Positions 27,122 to 35,072 of a stretch of 64,000 nucleotides of DNA are shown piece after piece. The translations under genes and the position numbers were made by a program. The stretch spans positions 16,360 to 80,359 of the forward strand of contig JAZQJI010000008.1 in assembly GCA_045541475.1 (NCBI GenBank), in the 5' to 3' direction. The notes under the pieces are model-generated. The model saw only the letters and a program-made list of their open reading frames with translations, did not search any database and was not told the origin of the DNA. This DNA comes from RGIG3077 sp045541475. GTDB taxonomy: Bacteria > Bacillota > Clostridia > Oscillospirales > Ruminococcaceae. How positions within the stretch are numbered: the stretch's first letter is position 1; every line of letters starts with the position of its first letter.

Positions 27122-28201
27122 TTAGTTTTCCTCAGCCTGCGCCGCAAGCTTTGCTGCCCTATCGGCAGTGGCAAGCGCATCAAAAATTTCATCAATATTG
27201 CCGTTTAAAATATCTTCCAATCTATAAAGAGTCAGACCGATTCTGTGGTCGGTCATACGTCCCTGCGGATAGTTGTAGGTGCGTATTCTCTCGCTTCTGT
27301 CGCCCGTGCCCACCTGCGCACGTCGGTTAGATGCAATCTGTTCTTCCTGCTCGCGCTGTTTTGCTTCAAACAGACGGGAACGCAAAATTTTCATCGCTCT
27401 GTCCTTGTTTTTGTGCTGACTGCGCTCGTCCTGACATTCAACAACAACGCCCGTGGGCAAGTGCGTAATGCGCACAGCGGATTCTGTTTTGTTGATATGC
27501 TGACCGCCTGCACCGCTTGAACGGAAAACGTCGATTTTTAAATCGGTAGGATTAATTTCAAGTTCAACGTCATCAGCTTCGGGCAGCACGGCAACTGTAA
27601 CGGTTGAAGTGTGTATACGCCCCTGCGATTCGGTTTCAGGCACACGCTGAACACGATGCACACCGCTTTCAAATTTCAATCTTGAATATGCGCCTTCGCC
27701 GGCAATCAAAAAGCTTACTTCTTTAAAGCCGCCAAGTTCAGTTTCGTTAGAGTTCAAAATCTCAAGCTTCCAACGCTTTGCTTCGGCATACATTGAGTAC
27801 ATTCTGAAAAGTGAGTGCGCAAAAAGTGAAGCTTCTTCGCCGCCTGCGCCGCCTCTTATTTCAACAATAACGTTTTTGCTGTCCATGGGGTCGGTGGGAA
27901 GCAGCAAAATTTTCAATTCCTCGGCAAACTGCTCGCAGCGTTCTTTGGAATCTTCAAGTTCAGCCTGCGCAAGCTCCTTTAATTCCTTATCGCCGCCGGA
28001 ATTTTCAAGCAAATCCTTTGCGTCTTCAAAATCGCTTTGCGCTTTTTTGTATTCCCTGTATTTTTCCACAACGCTTTCAAGCGATTTATATTCCTTCATC
28101 AGCGCGGTATACTGTGCGTTGTCCGAAATAATCTCGGGCTGTGATAGCTTTTCGCTGATTTCTTCAAAACGTTGTTCTGTAAGTTTTAGTTTTTCAAACA
28201 T
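27122..28201 (-). CDS. prfA: Peptide chain release factor 1
   Basis: 359 residues. The catalytic GGQ loop is at residues 232-234 (SSGAGGQHINKTES). The stop-codon reading tripeptide of RF1 is P188-E189-T190 (RVPETESQGRIHTS), the PxT form that separates RF1 from RF2 (SPF). It terminates at UAA and UAG. It is 20 bases after the DUF951 gene in the same operon. Confidence 0.98.
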   Translation of the reverse strand: MFEKLKLTEQRFEEISEKLSQPEIISDNAQYTALMKEYKSLESVVEKYREYKKAQSDFEDAKDLLENSGGDKELKELAQAELEDSKERCEQFAEELKILLLPTDPMDSKNVIVEIRGGAGGEEASLFAHSLFRMYSMYAEAKRWKLEILNSNETELGGFKEVSFLIAGEGAYSRLKFESGVHRVQRVPETESQGRIHTSTVTVAVLPEADDVELEINPTDLKIDVFRSSGAGGQHINKTESAVRITHLPTGVVVECQDERSQHKNKDRAMKILRSRLFEAKQREQEEQIASNRRAQVGTGDRSERIRTYNYPQGRMTDHRIGLTLYRLEDILNGNIDEIFDALATADRAAKLAAQAEEN

Positions 28202-28221
28202 AAAATCTGTCTTTCTTCAAA

Positions 28222-28416
28222 TTAATTTTCTTTGTGCTCAATTCTTTTTATGCTTTTTTCGATATTACTGCGCGGCGACATAAACTCTCGCGAGCATTTT
28301 TCGCATCTCAGCTTAAAATCTGCGCCGCTTCTTAGCACAATCATTCTGTTGCAGCCGCACGGGTGCGGCTTTTTCATGGTTAAAATATCGCCTACGCGGA
28401 CGTCCATCTTCAACAA
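28222..28416 (-). CDS. DUF951-type small zinc-ribbon-like protein
   Basis: 64 residues. VRVGDILTMKKPHPCGCNR, then LRCEKCSREFMSPRS, is the recognisable DUF951 pattern: a small beta barrel with a potential four-cysteine metal site (CGC and CEKC). The function is unknown; the family is widespread in Firmicutes. It is first in the operon, with a promoter at 28456-28484 on the minus strand. Confidence 0.88.
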   Translation of the reverse strand: MLKMDVRVGDILTMKKPHPCGCNRMIVLRSGADFKLRCEKCSREFMSPRSNIEKSIKRIEHKEN

Positions 28417-28455
28417 CCCCTTTAAAAATTGTTAAAAAAAGTGCTGAATAAATTT

Positions 28456-28484
28456 ATAATACCACAAAATGCCGTTGATTGCAA
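28456..28484 (-). promoter_or_regulatory. Promoter of the DUF951-prfA-sua5-coaE-pepM18-hpt operon
   Basis: Minus strand: TTGCAA (28484-28479), a 17-bp spacer ending TGTGG, TATTAT (28461-28456). The start codon is 40 bases downstream. Its design is the same as the ychF promoter, including the -16 TGTGG. Confidence 0.8.
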
Positions 28485-28592
28485 GAATTACTTATATATA
28501 TTTTTTATTTTCGGGCAAAATATACACACATCAGCATTTTTCATCACTTTCAAACCATTATATTTCATAATAAAAACAAGGGGGGTTTTGGC

Positions 28593-28916
28593 GTGCAATC
28601 AATAATAAGTGCAAAGTTTGAAAATTTCAGATATGCCGATAAGGCACTGTCGCATATTGTGCAGAAATACCCTAAGGCATATATTGCCGAGCAAACACCT
28701 TCGGCGGATACAAATTACAGTTGGCAGCGCCGTTTTGTTGTGCCTGTTAATGCAGATAACACACGCTTTGTAACCATTGCCGATACTGACGAATACAGCG
28801 ATGAATTTTCGGGCGCATTTGTCAATGTTCGGTGCGAAAGCAAGGTAGCAAGAGATATCGCAAAAATCATTAAAAACAATATGGGCAGTGTTATAAACGA
28901 TATCAACACAAAGTAA
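28593..28916 (+). CDS. Hypothetical 107-residue cytoplasmic protein
   Basis: The start is taken as GTG 28593 because AAGGGGGG lies 8 bases upstream (28577-28584); an in-frame ATG further up at 28479 has no ribosome site. The protein has no signal or membrane segment. It contains the aromatic stretch SWQRRFVVPVNADNTRFV and a C-terminal basic helix ARDIAKIIKNNM. No family was recognised. It is monocistronic, read convergently with the 2-oxoacid oxidoreductase operon and sharing its terminator. Confidence 0.75.
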   Translation: MQSIISAKFENFRYADKALSHIVQKYPKAYIAEQTPSADTNYSWQRRFVVPVNADNTRFVTIADTDEYSDEFSGAFVNVRCESKVARDIAKIIKNNMGSVINDINTK

Positions 28917-28918
28917 AA

Positions 28919-28960
28919 AAACGCTTTAATGACTGTTAATTTGCAGTCATTAAAGCGTTT
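28919..28960. terminator. Bidirectional terminator (17-bp stem)
   Basis: AAACGCTTTAATGACTG pairs fully with CAGTCATTAAAGCGTTT around an 8-base loop. A-runs on the left and T-rich sequence on the right serve both the plus-strand small gene and the minus-strand oxidoreductase operon. Confidence 0.92.
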
Positions 28961-28982
28961 GATTTTAAAGTTGCACCTTGAT

Positions 28983-29510
28983 TTATTCGTAATCGTAGCC
29001 GATTTTCATGGCTTCGATATTTTTATCGATAAGGTGAGCCTTTGAAGGCGGAACGCACTTTTCCAAACCTTTTCTTATTTCTTCAAAAGTGAAAAGGCCT
29101 GTTTCCTTGATGAGCTTGCCCATAAGGATAACGTTTGCGCTCATGTTATGTTCGGTTGCAAGCTGTGAAGCGGGAACATAGTAGCAGTCAATGTCGGTTC
29201 TTTCGCATTTTTCGTCAACCATTGTGCTGTCGATAAATGCCTTGCCGCCGGGCTTTACTGTGTTGATGAACTTATCAAAAGAAGGGATATTCATCGCAAC
29301 AAGATAATCAGGTGTGGTGATAAGGGGAGAGCCGATAGGCTCATCGGAAATACATACCGAGCAGTTTGCAGCACCGCCACGCATTTCGGGACCGTATGAA
29401 GGCAGCCACGAAACTTCTTTATTTGCAATAAGTCCGGTGTAAGCAAATGCCTTTCCGCTGAACAGGATACCCTGTCCGCCGAATCCTGCAAAAAGAATTT
29501 CACTTGTCAT
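28983..29510 (-). CDS. 2-oxoacid:ferredoxin oxidoreductase, gamma subunit
   Basis: 175 residues. The N-terminal signature FAGFGGQGILFSGKAFAY marks the gamma/C domain of pyruvate/ketoisovalerate-type ferredoxin oxidoreductases. It ends the operon ferredoxin-alpha-beta-gamma and its ATG overlaps the beta stop (TAATG), which implies coupling. The complex oxidatively decarboxylates a 2-oxoacid to the acyl-CoA, passing electrons to ferredoxin. Branched-chain 2-oxoacids are most likely given the VorB-type alpha subunit, but 2-oxoglutarate cannot be excluded. Confidence 0.92.
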   Translation of the reverse strand: MTSEILFAGFGGQGILFSGKAFAYTGLIANKEVSWLPSYGPEMRGGAANCSVCISDEPIGSPLITTPDYLVAMNIPSFDKFINTVKPGGKAFIDSTMVDEKCERTDIDCYYVPASQLATEHNMSANVILMGKLIKETGLFTFEEIRKGLEKCVPPSKAHLIDKNIEAMKIGYDYE

Positions 29511-30256
29511 TAGAATTTTACCTCCTTATCTGCATATACGCCCAAAGGATAGTAAGGAATCATCTCATCCTGCAAACGCTTGATAGCGTCTACGGGAGAA
29601 AGTCCCCAGTTTGTAGGGCAGGTTGAAAGAACTTCAACAATTGAGAAGCCCTTTTTGTCACGCTGGTTTTCAAACGCCTTGCGGATAGCCTTTTTAGCCT
29701 CTCTGATATGGGGAACGCTGTCAACAGCAACACGCTGTGCAAGCGCAACACCATCAAGAGTGGAGAGCATTTCGCAAACTCTAACGGGGAAGCCTGCAAG
29801 TTTGGGGTCACGTCCGAAGGGCGTTGTTGTGGAAACCTGACCGGGAAGAGTTGTAGGTGCCATCTGTCCGCCTGTCATGCCGTAAATTGTGTTGTTAACG
29901 AAAATAACAACAATGTTTTCACCTCTTGTAGCGGCGTGTACGGTTTCGCAGGTACCAATTGCAGCAAGGTCGCCGTCGCCCTGATATGTAAATACAAACT
30001 TATCGGGCATAGCACGCTTAACGCCTGTTGCAACAGCCGGAGCTCTTCCGTGAGGAGCCTCGATCATATCGCAGTTAAAATAGTTATAAGCAAAAACGCT
30101 GCAGCCAACGGGGCATACGCCTACTGTATCGCCCTCAATGCCCATTTCGTCGATAACTTCGCAAACAAGTCTGTGGATAATGCCGTGAGTACAGCCCGGG
30201 CAGTAGTGCAGTCTGATATCGGCAAGTGATTTAGGTCTTTCAAATACAACAGCCAT
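29510..30256 (-). CDS. 2-oxoacid:ferredoxin oxidoreductase, beta (TPP-binding) subunit
   Basis: 248 residues. The TPP/Mg motif is GDGDLAAIGTCETVHAATR ending in FVNNTIYGMTGGQ. Conserved cysteines near the N-terminus (HYCPGCTHG) and CPVGC fit a cluster- or structure-bearing beta subunit. The ATG overlaps the alpha stop (TAATG). It acts with the alpha, gamma and small ferredoxin subunits in the cytosol. Confidence 0.94.
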   Translation of the reverse strand: MAVVFERPKSLADIRLHYCPGCTHGIIHRLVCEVIDEMGIEGDTVGVCPVGCSVFAYNYFNCDMIEAPHGRAPAVATGVKRAMPDKFVFTYQGDGDLAAIGTCETVHAATRGENIVVIFVNNTIYGMTGGQMAPTTLPGQVSTTTPFGRDPKLAGFPVRVCEMLSTLDGVALAQRVAVDSVPHIREAKKAIRKAFENQRDKKGFSIVEVLSTCPTNWGLSPVDAIKRLQDEMIPYYPLGVYADKEVKF

Positions 30257-31311
30257 TACTCAATACCTCCAAGCTTTTTGATTTCGCTTAAAACTTCAGC
30301 AGGGGTGGGAATTACGCCGCCTGTTCTGCCGAAGAATTTAACATCCTTCTTGCACTCAACAGCAAGTTTAACATCGTCAACCATCTGACCGGTGCTCATT
30401 TCAACACAAAGGATAGCCTTTGCGTTTTCGGTTGTGTTCTTGATGATTTCCGAAGGGAACGGCCAGAGTGTCTTAGGTCTGATAAGGCCTGCCTTGATGC
30501 CTTCTGCTCTTGCAAGATTTACTGCGGATTTGCACACTCTTGCGGTTGCGCCGTATGCGGTGATAATGTAGTCTGCATCATCAGTGAGATAGCATTCAGC
30601 ATCGGGCAAAGTTGCCTTGATTTCGTCGTATTTCTTGTATCTTTCAACAACGGTATTTTCAAGGTCGGTAGCTTCTATGTAAAGCGAGTTGATAATGTTG
30701 TGCTTGCGCTCGTTCTTGTGACCGTTTGCAGCCCAAGGCTTTTCAACGGGCTCACTCTGAGCTTCAGGGAACACAACGGGCTCCATCATCTGACCGAGCA
30801 AACCATCGGAAAGAAGCATAGCGGGCATTCTGTACTTATCAGCCATATCAAATGCGTAGCCGATCATGTCAACTACTTCCTGAACGGAAGAAGGTGCAAA
30901 AACAAGCACATGGAAGTCGCCGTGGCCAAGTCCCTTTGTTGCCTGCCAGTAGTCTGCCTGAGAGGGCTGAATACCGCCCAAGCCGGGGCCGCCGCGCTGA
31001 ACGTTTACAATAACGCAGGGCAAATCGCTGCCTGCGATGTATGAAATACCTTCTGATTTAAGGCTTATTCCGGGTGAAGATGAAGATGTCATAACTCTCA
31101 CGCCGGTAGAAGCTGCGCCCAGTACCATGTTGATTGCAGCAATTTCAGACTCTGCCTGCAAAAATACGCCGCCTGCATTGTTCATGCGCTTTGCCATATA
31201 TTCGGAAAGCTCGGTCTGGGGTGTAATGGGGTAACCGAAGAAGCACTTACAGCCGCATCTGATTGCAGCTTCAGCCAAAGCCTCGTTACCCTTCATAAGT
31301 TTCTTTTCCAA
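30256..31311 (-). CDS. vorB: 2-oxoacid:ferredoxin oxidoreductase, alpha subunit (VorB-type)
   Basis: 351 residues, starting at TTG 31311 (a Met at residue 6 is possible but family proteins begin MEK.LMKGNEALAEAA). The N-terminal pyrimidine-domain motif is GYPITPQTELSEYMA. The central NVQRGGPGLGGIQPSQADYWQATKG segment is split by a well-conserved glycine loop, and the C-terminal domain III carries EMSTGQMVDDVKLAV. Such enzymes feed branched-chain amino acid breakdown (isovalerate, isobutyrate) in gut Clostridia or work in reverse for synthesis. Confidence 0.93.
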   Translation of the reverse strand: MEKKLMKGNEALAEAAIRCGCKCFFGYPITPQTELSEYMAKRMNNAGGVFLQAESEIAAINMVLGAASTGVRVMTSSSSPGISLKSEGISYIAGSDLPCVIVNVQRGGPGLGGIQPSQADYWQATKGLGHGDFHVLVFAPSSVQEVVDMIGYAFDMADKYRMPAMLLSDGLLGQMMEPVVFPEAQSEPVEKPWAANGHKNERKHNIINSLYIEATDLENTVVERYKKYDEIKATLPDAECYLTDDADYIITAYGATARVCKSAVNLARAEGIKAGLIRPKTLWPFPSEIIKNTTENAKAILCVEMSTGQMVDDVKLAVECKKDVKFFGRTGGVIPTPAEVLSEIKKLGGIE

Positions 31312-31391
31312 GTTAAATCAACACTCCTTCTTGATTGATTGTTCTGATTGATTTTATAAAGTATATGCAAATTTATTTTTGCGATAAAGCT

Positions 31392-31598
31392 TTACTTTTC
31401 AATTCTGATAGCACATTCGGGGCACATCATTGCACACATTGCGCAGCCTATGCAAGCGTCCTGGTCGGTACACTCAGCGGTAAAATGTCCCAAACGGTTT
31501 CTTTTCTCTTTCTGAATAGCCACGATTTTTTTAGGACAGGCAGTTGTGCACAGTCCGCAGCCTTCGCACTTTTCAAAAAGTACCTCCATTTTTGCCAT
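31392..31598 (-). CDS. 4Fe-4S dicluster ferredoxin subunit of the 2-oxoacid oxidoreductase
   Basis: 68 residues from the ATG at 31598, which has GGAAAGGAG 9 bases upstream; a longer open frame to 31676 lacks any ribosome site and runs into the upstream terminator. Two classical clusters bind at CEGCGLCTTACPK and CIGCAMCAMMCPE. It is the electron-carrying delta subunit, first in the operon. Confidence 0.93.
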   Translation of the reverse strand: MAKMEVLFEKCEGCGLCTTACPKKIVAIQKEKRNRLGHFTAECTDQDACIGCAMCAMMCPECAIRIEK

Positions 31599-31665
31599 AG
31601 CGGTGATTCTCCTTTCCGTTAAAATTGCCTTCTTTGGAATAATCATTCCTCGGAGAATAATATAT

Positions 31666-31718
31666 AAAAACCGCACGTTCCGTATATTGATATATCAGAT
31701 ATACCAAGTGCGGTTTTT
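31666..31718 (-). terminator. Terminator downstream of the zinc-ribbon/LRR gene
   Basis: AAAAACCGCAC and GTGCGGTTTTT pair (11 bp), with an inner GTATAT/ATATAC stem in the loop. Read on the minus strand the stem ends in TTTTT, 18 bases after the LRR gene stop. The ferredoxin operon starts just beyond it. Confidence 0.85.
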
Positions 31719-31735
31719 GTATTAATGTTAAAATA

Positions 31736-32998
31736 TTATCTGTTGCAGTATTTGCACTTGCCGAAAATATTAGTCGATTTTCCGCAGATAGCGCAGTTCT
31801 TTGCGTTTGTCCATCTGCCTTCACGCTTTGCCCAGGTGGTATCTTTAAAGCACTTGTAGCAAGATTTGGGGGCATCAACCTTTTCAATGCGGGTAAGACC
31901 TTCAAAAGCTTTTTCGTCAACTTCAATTATAGTTTGCGGCAAGCCAACTCTTATCAGGTTAACACAGCCTGAATAAGCGTTTGCTTCAATTGTTTGCACG
32001 CCCTCGGGCAGATTGATTTCGGATAAAGAGATACAATCGCGGAAAGCACCCTGTCTGATTTTTTTGATTGACTTAGGCAGATTGATTTTTTCAAGTTCGC
32101 CGCAAGCCTTAAATGCGTTTTCGCCGATTTCTCTCACGCATGATGGCAGTGTGATTTCCTTTAAAGATGTACAGCCAAAATATGAATCGGCACCAACGGA
32201 ATAATATTGAACGGTTTCGGGCACGGTAAAGCTTTCAAGTGCGGAGCATCCGCCGACAAAATCAATACCGATGGAGCGGACGGATTTGGGTATTGTAAGG
32301 CCCTTAATTCCGTCGCAGTTGAAAAACGCATCTTTTTCAATTGTTTCCAAGCCTTCGGGCAGGTTGATTTCCTTTAGTGAAGCGCAGCCGCGCAAACCGC
32401 CCTTTTCGATTGCGGTAAGTGTTGAAGGCAGAGAAAGGCTTTCTATACTTCTGCACTTGCAGAATGCGTAAACGCCGATTGTTGTTACGCCTTCTTCAAT
32501 TACAACGTTTTTAAGTCTGATACAGTCGTGGAATGAGTTATCGCCGACTTTTTTTACTGTACCGGGAATTGTTACGTCAACAAGACCGCAGCCCATAAAC
32601 GCGCTGTTTCTGATTTTTTTTGTGCCGTAAGGTATGTTTATGTAGGTAAGCGAGCGGCAGTTGTTGAATGCATTTGCGTTAAAAACCTTTACGGAAGGCG
32701 GTACAACAACCTCAACAATGCGAGTGTTGCCTGCAAATGCGTTTTCGCCGATTTCCTCAATTCCATCGGGAATAACGATTTTTACGCTTGAGCCTGTGTA
32801 CTTTGTAAGAATGTTATCTTCAATAACAAACTCGTTCTGTTCTTCTTCGGTGGGGTGTGTGCCGGATTCTGCATAAAGTGATATTGCTTTTGATACGACA
32901 AAGGCTTCTCCGCATTTCGGGCAGATAGCCGCGTCCTTGGCAGCGTCAGCTTCAATAAGCTCGCCGCAGACTGTACAAATCGCTTTTACCGGTGCCAT
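31736..32998 (-). CDS. Cytoplasmic BspA-type leucine-rich-repeat protein with zinc ribbons at both ends
   Basis: 420 residues from the ATG at 32998, chosen because GGAGG lies 9 bases upstream; an earlier in-frame Met at 33037 would overlap the preceding gene. The N-terminal zinc ribbon is CTVCGELIEA...CPKCGEAF (about 8-32). About ten leucine-rich units follow (about 70-375), each near the pattern IGENAF..C..L..I.LP. The C-terminus holds more CxxC pairs (CYKC, CAICGKS, CKYCNR). There is no signal peptide, so unlike most BspA-type proteins this one should stay inside the cell. Partner and function are unknown. Confidence 0.85.
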   Translation of the reverse strand: MAPVKAICTVCGELIEADAAKDAAICPKCGEAFVVSKAISLYAESGTHPTEEEQNEFVIEDNILTKYTGSSVKIVIPDGIEEIGENAFAGNTRIVEVVVPPSVKVFNANAFNNCRSLTYINIPYGTKKIRNSAFMGCGLVDVTIPGTVKKVGDNSFHDCIRLKNVVIEEGVTTIGVYAFCKCRSIESLSLPSTLTAIEKGGLRGCASLKEINLPEGLETIEKDAFFNCDGIKGLTIPKSVRSIGIDFVGGCSALESFTVPETVQYYSVGADSYFGCTSLKEITLPSCVREIGENAFKACGELEKINLPKSIKKIRQGAFRDCISLSEINLPEGVQTIEANAYSGCVNLIRVGLPQTIIEVDEKAFEGLTRIEKVDAPKSCYKCFKDTTWAKREGRWTNAKNCAICGKSTNIFGKCKYCNR

Positions 32999-33021
32999 TT
33001 GCTTTTTTCCTCCGTTAATTG

Positions 33022-33684
33022 TTATTTTTCCCAGCAAGGCTTCACGAACACGCTTACGGGAAAGTAGTTTTCCGCACCTTCAATTTTGCCCAAACTTTCA
33101 TCGGCTGCCGTATATTTAACGGGCAAGCCGCTTAAATCGCACAAGGTTTTCGCGTAATCAAAGGAATTGCGGATTGTTTCGGCGGTAGTTTCACTGCCGA
33201 GGTTTGAATTGTTTACGATACCTGTGTGCCGCAGTCTTGAAGCTGCTTCAATGGATTTCAGCATGGAATACGAATCCATTGGGTCTTCCATAAGATAGCG
33301 GTATTTATTAATGACATAAAGCATGTCATAATCGCCGTTTTCAAGCTGTGATGAAAACCTGCCCAATGCAAATGCACCCGAATCATCTCCGCCGACATCT
33401 ACAATAAGGTACTCGTCATCATCTATATCAAGCAAATCAAAATTAATTGTGGGAATATCAACATTTGTGTTGGCAAATTGCGGCGCAATAAGCCTTATGC
33501 CGTTTTGTGCAAAAATTTGCGAAAAATCGGCAGTGCGAAAGTAAGGGTTTACTATATCAAAATCGGCAACAACAACCTTTTTGCCGAGAGTGTTTGCAAG
33601 ATAAAGGGCGTAATTGGTGGAAAAATTGGTTTTTCCGCAACCGTAATGCCCTGTAATTATTGTAATGCGTTTAATGTTTTCCAT
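33022..33684 (-). CDS. P-loop ATPase of the MinD/ParA/CobQ-like group
   Basis: 220 residues. The Walker A motif is ITGHYGCGKTNFSTNYALYL at about residues 10-29, followed by the switch-like VVVADFDIVNPYFRTADF and the Walker B region EYLIVDVGGDDSG. The deviant KGGxxK signature of true ParA is absent, so it is better called a SIMIBI-class NTPase. It lies upstream of the LRR protein and the ferredoxin oxidoreductase operon on the same strand; a role in metal-cluster or complex assembly is only a guess. Confidence 0.75.
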   Translation of the reverse strand: MENIKRITIITGHYGCGKTNFSTNYALYLANTLGKKVVVADFDIVNPYFRTADFSQIFAQNGIRLIAPQFANTNVDIPTINFDLLDIDDDEYLIVDVGGDDSGAFALGRFSSQLENGDYDMLYVINKYRYLMEDPMDSYSMLKSIEAASRLRHTGIVNNSNLGSETTAETIRNSFDYAKTLCDLSGLPVKYTAADESLGKIEGAENYFPVSVFVKPCWEK

Positions 33685-33714
33685 TTTTCCTCCGGATATT
33701 CTAACTCATATTCG

Positions 33715-33743
33715 AGTATAGCACAAAAAGTCGGATATTGCAA
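33715..33743 (-). promoter_or_regulatory. Promoter of the P-loop ATPase gene
   Basis: Minus strand: TTGCAA (33743-33738), a 17-bp spacer ending TGTGC, TATACT (33720-33715), 31 bases before the start codon. Same -35, spacing and -16 TGTG as the ychF and DUF951 promoters. Confidence 0.78.
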
Positions 33744-33788
33744 CAATTTTGCGAAAATTCATAATTAGTTAAAATTTTTTGCAAGCTG

Positions 33789-33817
33789 TTGCAACACAGC
33801 AAAAATTGTGATATTAT
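33789..33817 (+). promoter_or_regulatory. Promoter of the HD-domain hydrolase gene
   Basis: TTGCAA (33789-33794), a 17-bp spacer ending TGTGA, TATTAT (33812-33817), 36 bases ahead of the start codon. It is divergent from the promoter at 33715-33743. A second TATAAT occurs at 33824 without a good -35 box. Confidence 0.75.
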
Positions 33818-33852
33818 ACTATATATAATATGTATAAATAGGGGAGATAGAA

Positions 33853-34455
33853 ATGAACGTAAGAGATGAGTTTGTTAAAATATATAACGATAATATAGCA
33901 AGGCAGGGGGCAAGCCGTCTGCTTGAGTATTTATGTTCGGACGCAAGCGATTTTTTTGATGCGCCCTGTTCCACACGTTTTCACGGTTCCTACGATGGCG
34001 GCCTTGTTGAACACAGCGTTAACGTTTACCATTGTCTAAAGGCGTATCTTGAAAGAGAACGCTGCAAGACTTTGTATAACATGAATTATACCGATGAAAC
34101 GATAGCGCTTGTTTCTCTTTTGCACGATGTTTGCAAAATCAACACCTACAAGCGTTCTACAAGAAATGTAAAGGGTGCCGACGGTGTGTGGCGCAGTGTT
34201 CCTTCGTATGAATTTGAAGACACTTTGCCTTACGGTCACGGCGAAAAATCTGTTTACATAATTTCGGGGTTTATGCGTCTTTCCCGAGAGGAAGCCTTTG
34301 CAATACGCTATCACATGGGATTTTCCGGCATAGAGGATAAACGTGCCATTGGCGATGCGTTTGAAATGTTCCCCTTGGCGTTTGCGCTTTCCGTTGCCGA
34401 TATGGAAGCTACTTATTATCTTGAAGGCAAAAACAAACCCGAAAACAATAACTGA
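33853..34455 (+). CDS. HD-domain phosphohydrolase
   Basis: 200 residues. The metal-binding series is visible: His in DGGLVEHSVNVYHC (about 53-59), the HD pair in SLLHDVCKINTYK (about 93-97), a later His in LPYGHGEKSVYI and in AIRYHMGFSG, and Asp in LSVADMEATYY. There is no partner domain. HD proteins cleave phosphate esters of nucleotides or cyclic nucleotides; the substrate is not predictable here. The start ATG follows AGGGGAGA. It is followed 23 bases later by a second, different HD protein. Confidence 0.85.
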   Translation: MNVRDEFVKIYNDNIARQGASRLLEYLCSDASDFFDAPCSTRFHGSYDGGLVEHSVNVYHCLKAYLERERCKTLYNMNYTDETIALVSLLHDVCKINTYKRSTRNVKGADGVWRSVPSYEFEDTLPYGHGEKSVYIISGFMRLSREEAFAIRYHMGFSGIEDKRAIGDAFEMFPLAFALSVADMEATYYLEGKNKPENNN

Positions 34456-34478
34456 TATTTTAGAGGTATATAAAAGCC

Positions 34479-35060
34479 ATGTCCTACCATTTTTTTGCAA
34501 TGATGTCCCGCATGAAGTATATTCACCGCTGGGGATTGATGAGAAATACAGAAACCGAAAATTTAAGCGAGCATTGCCTTGAAGTTGCCATGCTTGCCCA
34601 TGCACTTGCAATTATAAAAAACAAAAGGCTTAATGGCAACGCAAACGCTGAAAGAGCGGCGATTTTAGGTCTTTTTCACGATGCAACAGAAATTATTACG
34701 GGTGATTTGCCCACGCCGATAAAGTATTTTAACACCGATTTGCGTCAGGCTTATGCCAAAGCTGAGGAAACCGCACAGCATAAACTTTTGGATATGCTGC
34801 CCGATTATATGCGTGATGAATACACACCGCTTATTTCTGCTTGTGATGATGATGCAGAGCTGCGGAAAATAGTAAAGGCGGCGGATAAAATTTCGGCGCT
34901 GATAAAATGCACAAGCGAGTGTGCTTTGGGTAACCGTGATTTTGAAAAGGCTGAAAGTTCAACACGCAGAATTATAGCGGAGCTGAATATGCCCGAGGTT
35001 GATATTTTTATGGAGGAGTTTATGCCCTCGTTTAATCTTACCATTGACGAGCAGGCGTGA
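34479..35060 (+). CDS. yfbR: 5'-deoxynucleotidase, YfbR type (HD superfamily)
   Basis: 193 residues, matching YfbR in length and motifs: RWGLMRNTETENLSEHCLEVAMLAHAL (R18 region and metal His), GLFHDATEIITGDLPTPIKYF (HD pair with the E and the TPIK loop), and KAADKISALIKCTSE (metal Asp). YfbR removes the phosphate from dNMPs and takes part in dUMP and thymidine nucleotide balance. Weak SD AGAGG 14 bases upstream. It probably shares the promoter at 33789. Confidence 0.9.
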   Translation: MSYHFFAMMSRMKYIHRWGLMRNTETENLSEHCLEVAMLAHALAIIKNKRLNGNANAERAAILGLFHDATEIITGDLPTPIKYFNTDLRQAYAKAEETAQHKLLDMLPDYMRDEYTPLISACDDDAELRKIVKAADKISALIKCTSECALGNRDFEKAESSTRRIIAELNMPEVDIFMEEFMPSFNLTIDEQA

Positions 35061-35072
35061 TTTTATAAAGTA

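Noticed and set aside
27085..27195. Longer start for the Sua5-type gene
   Set aside because: It would overlap the coding end of prfA and add 37 residues unlike the family; the ATG at 27084 has its own ribosome site.
32999..33037. Longer start for the zinc-ribbon/LRR gene
   Set aside because: It would overlap the P-loop ATPase gene; the ATG at 32998 has GGAGG nearby.
34036..34611. 191-codon minus-strand frame spanning both HD genes
   Set aside because: Antisense to two recognised genes and has no domain or ribosome site.
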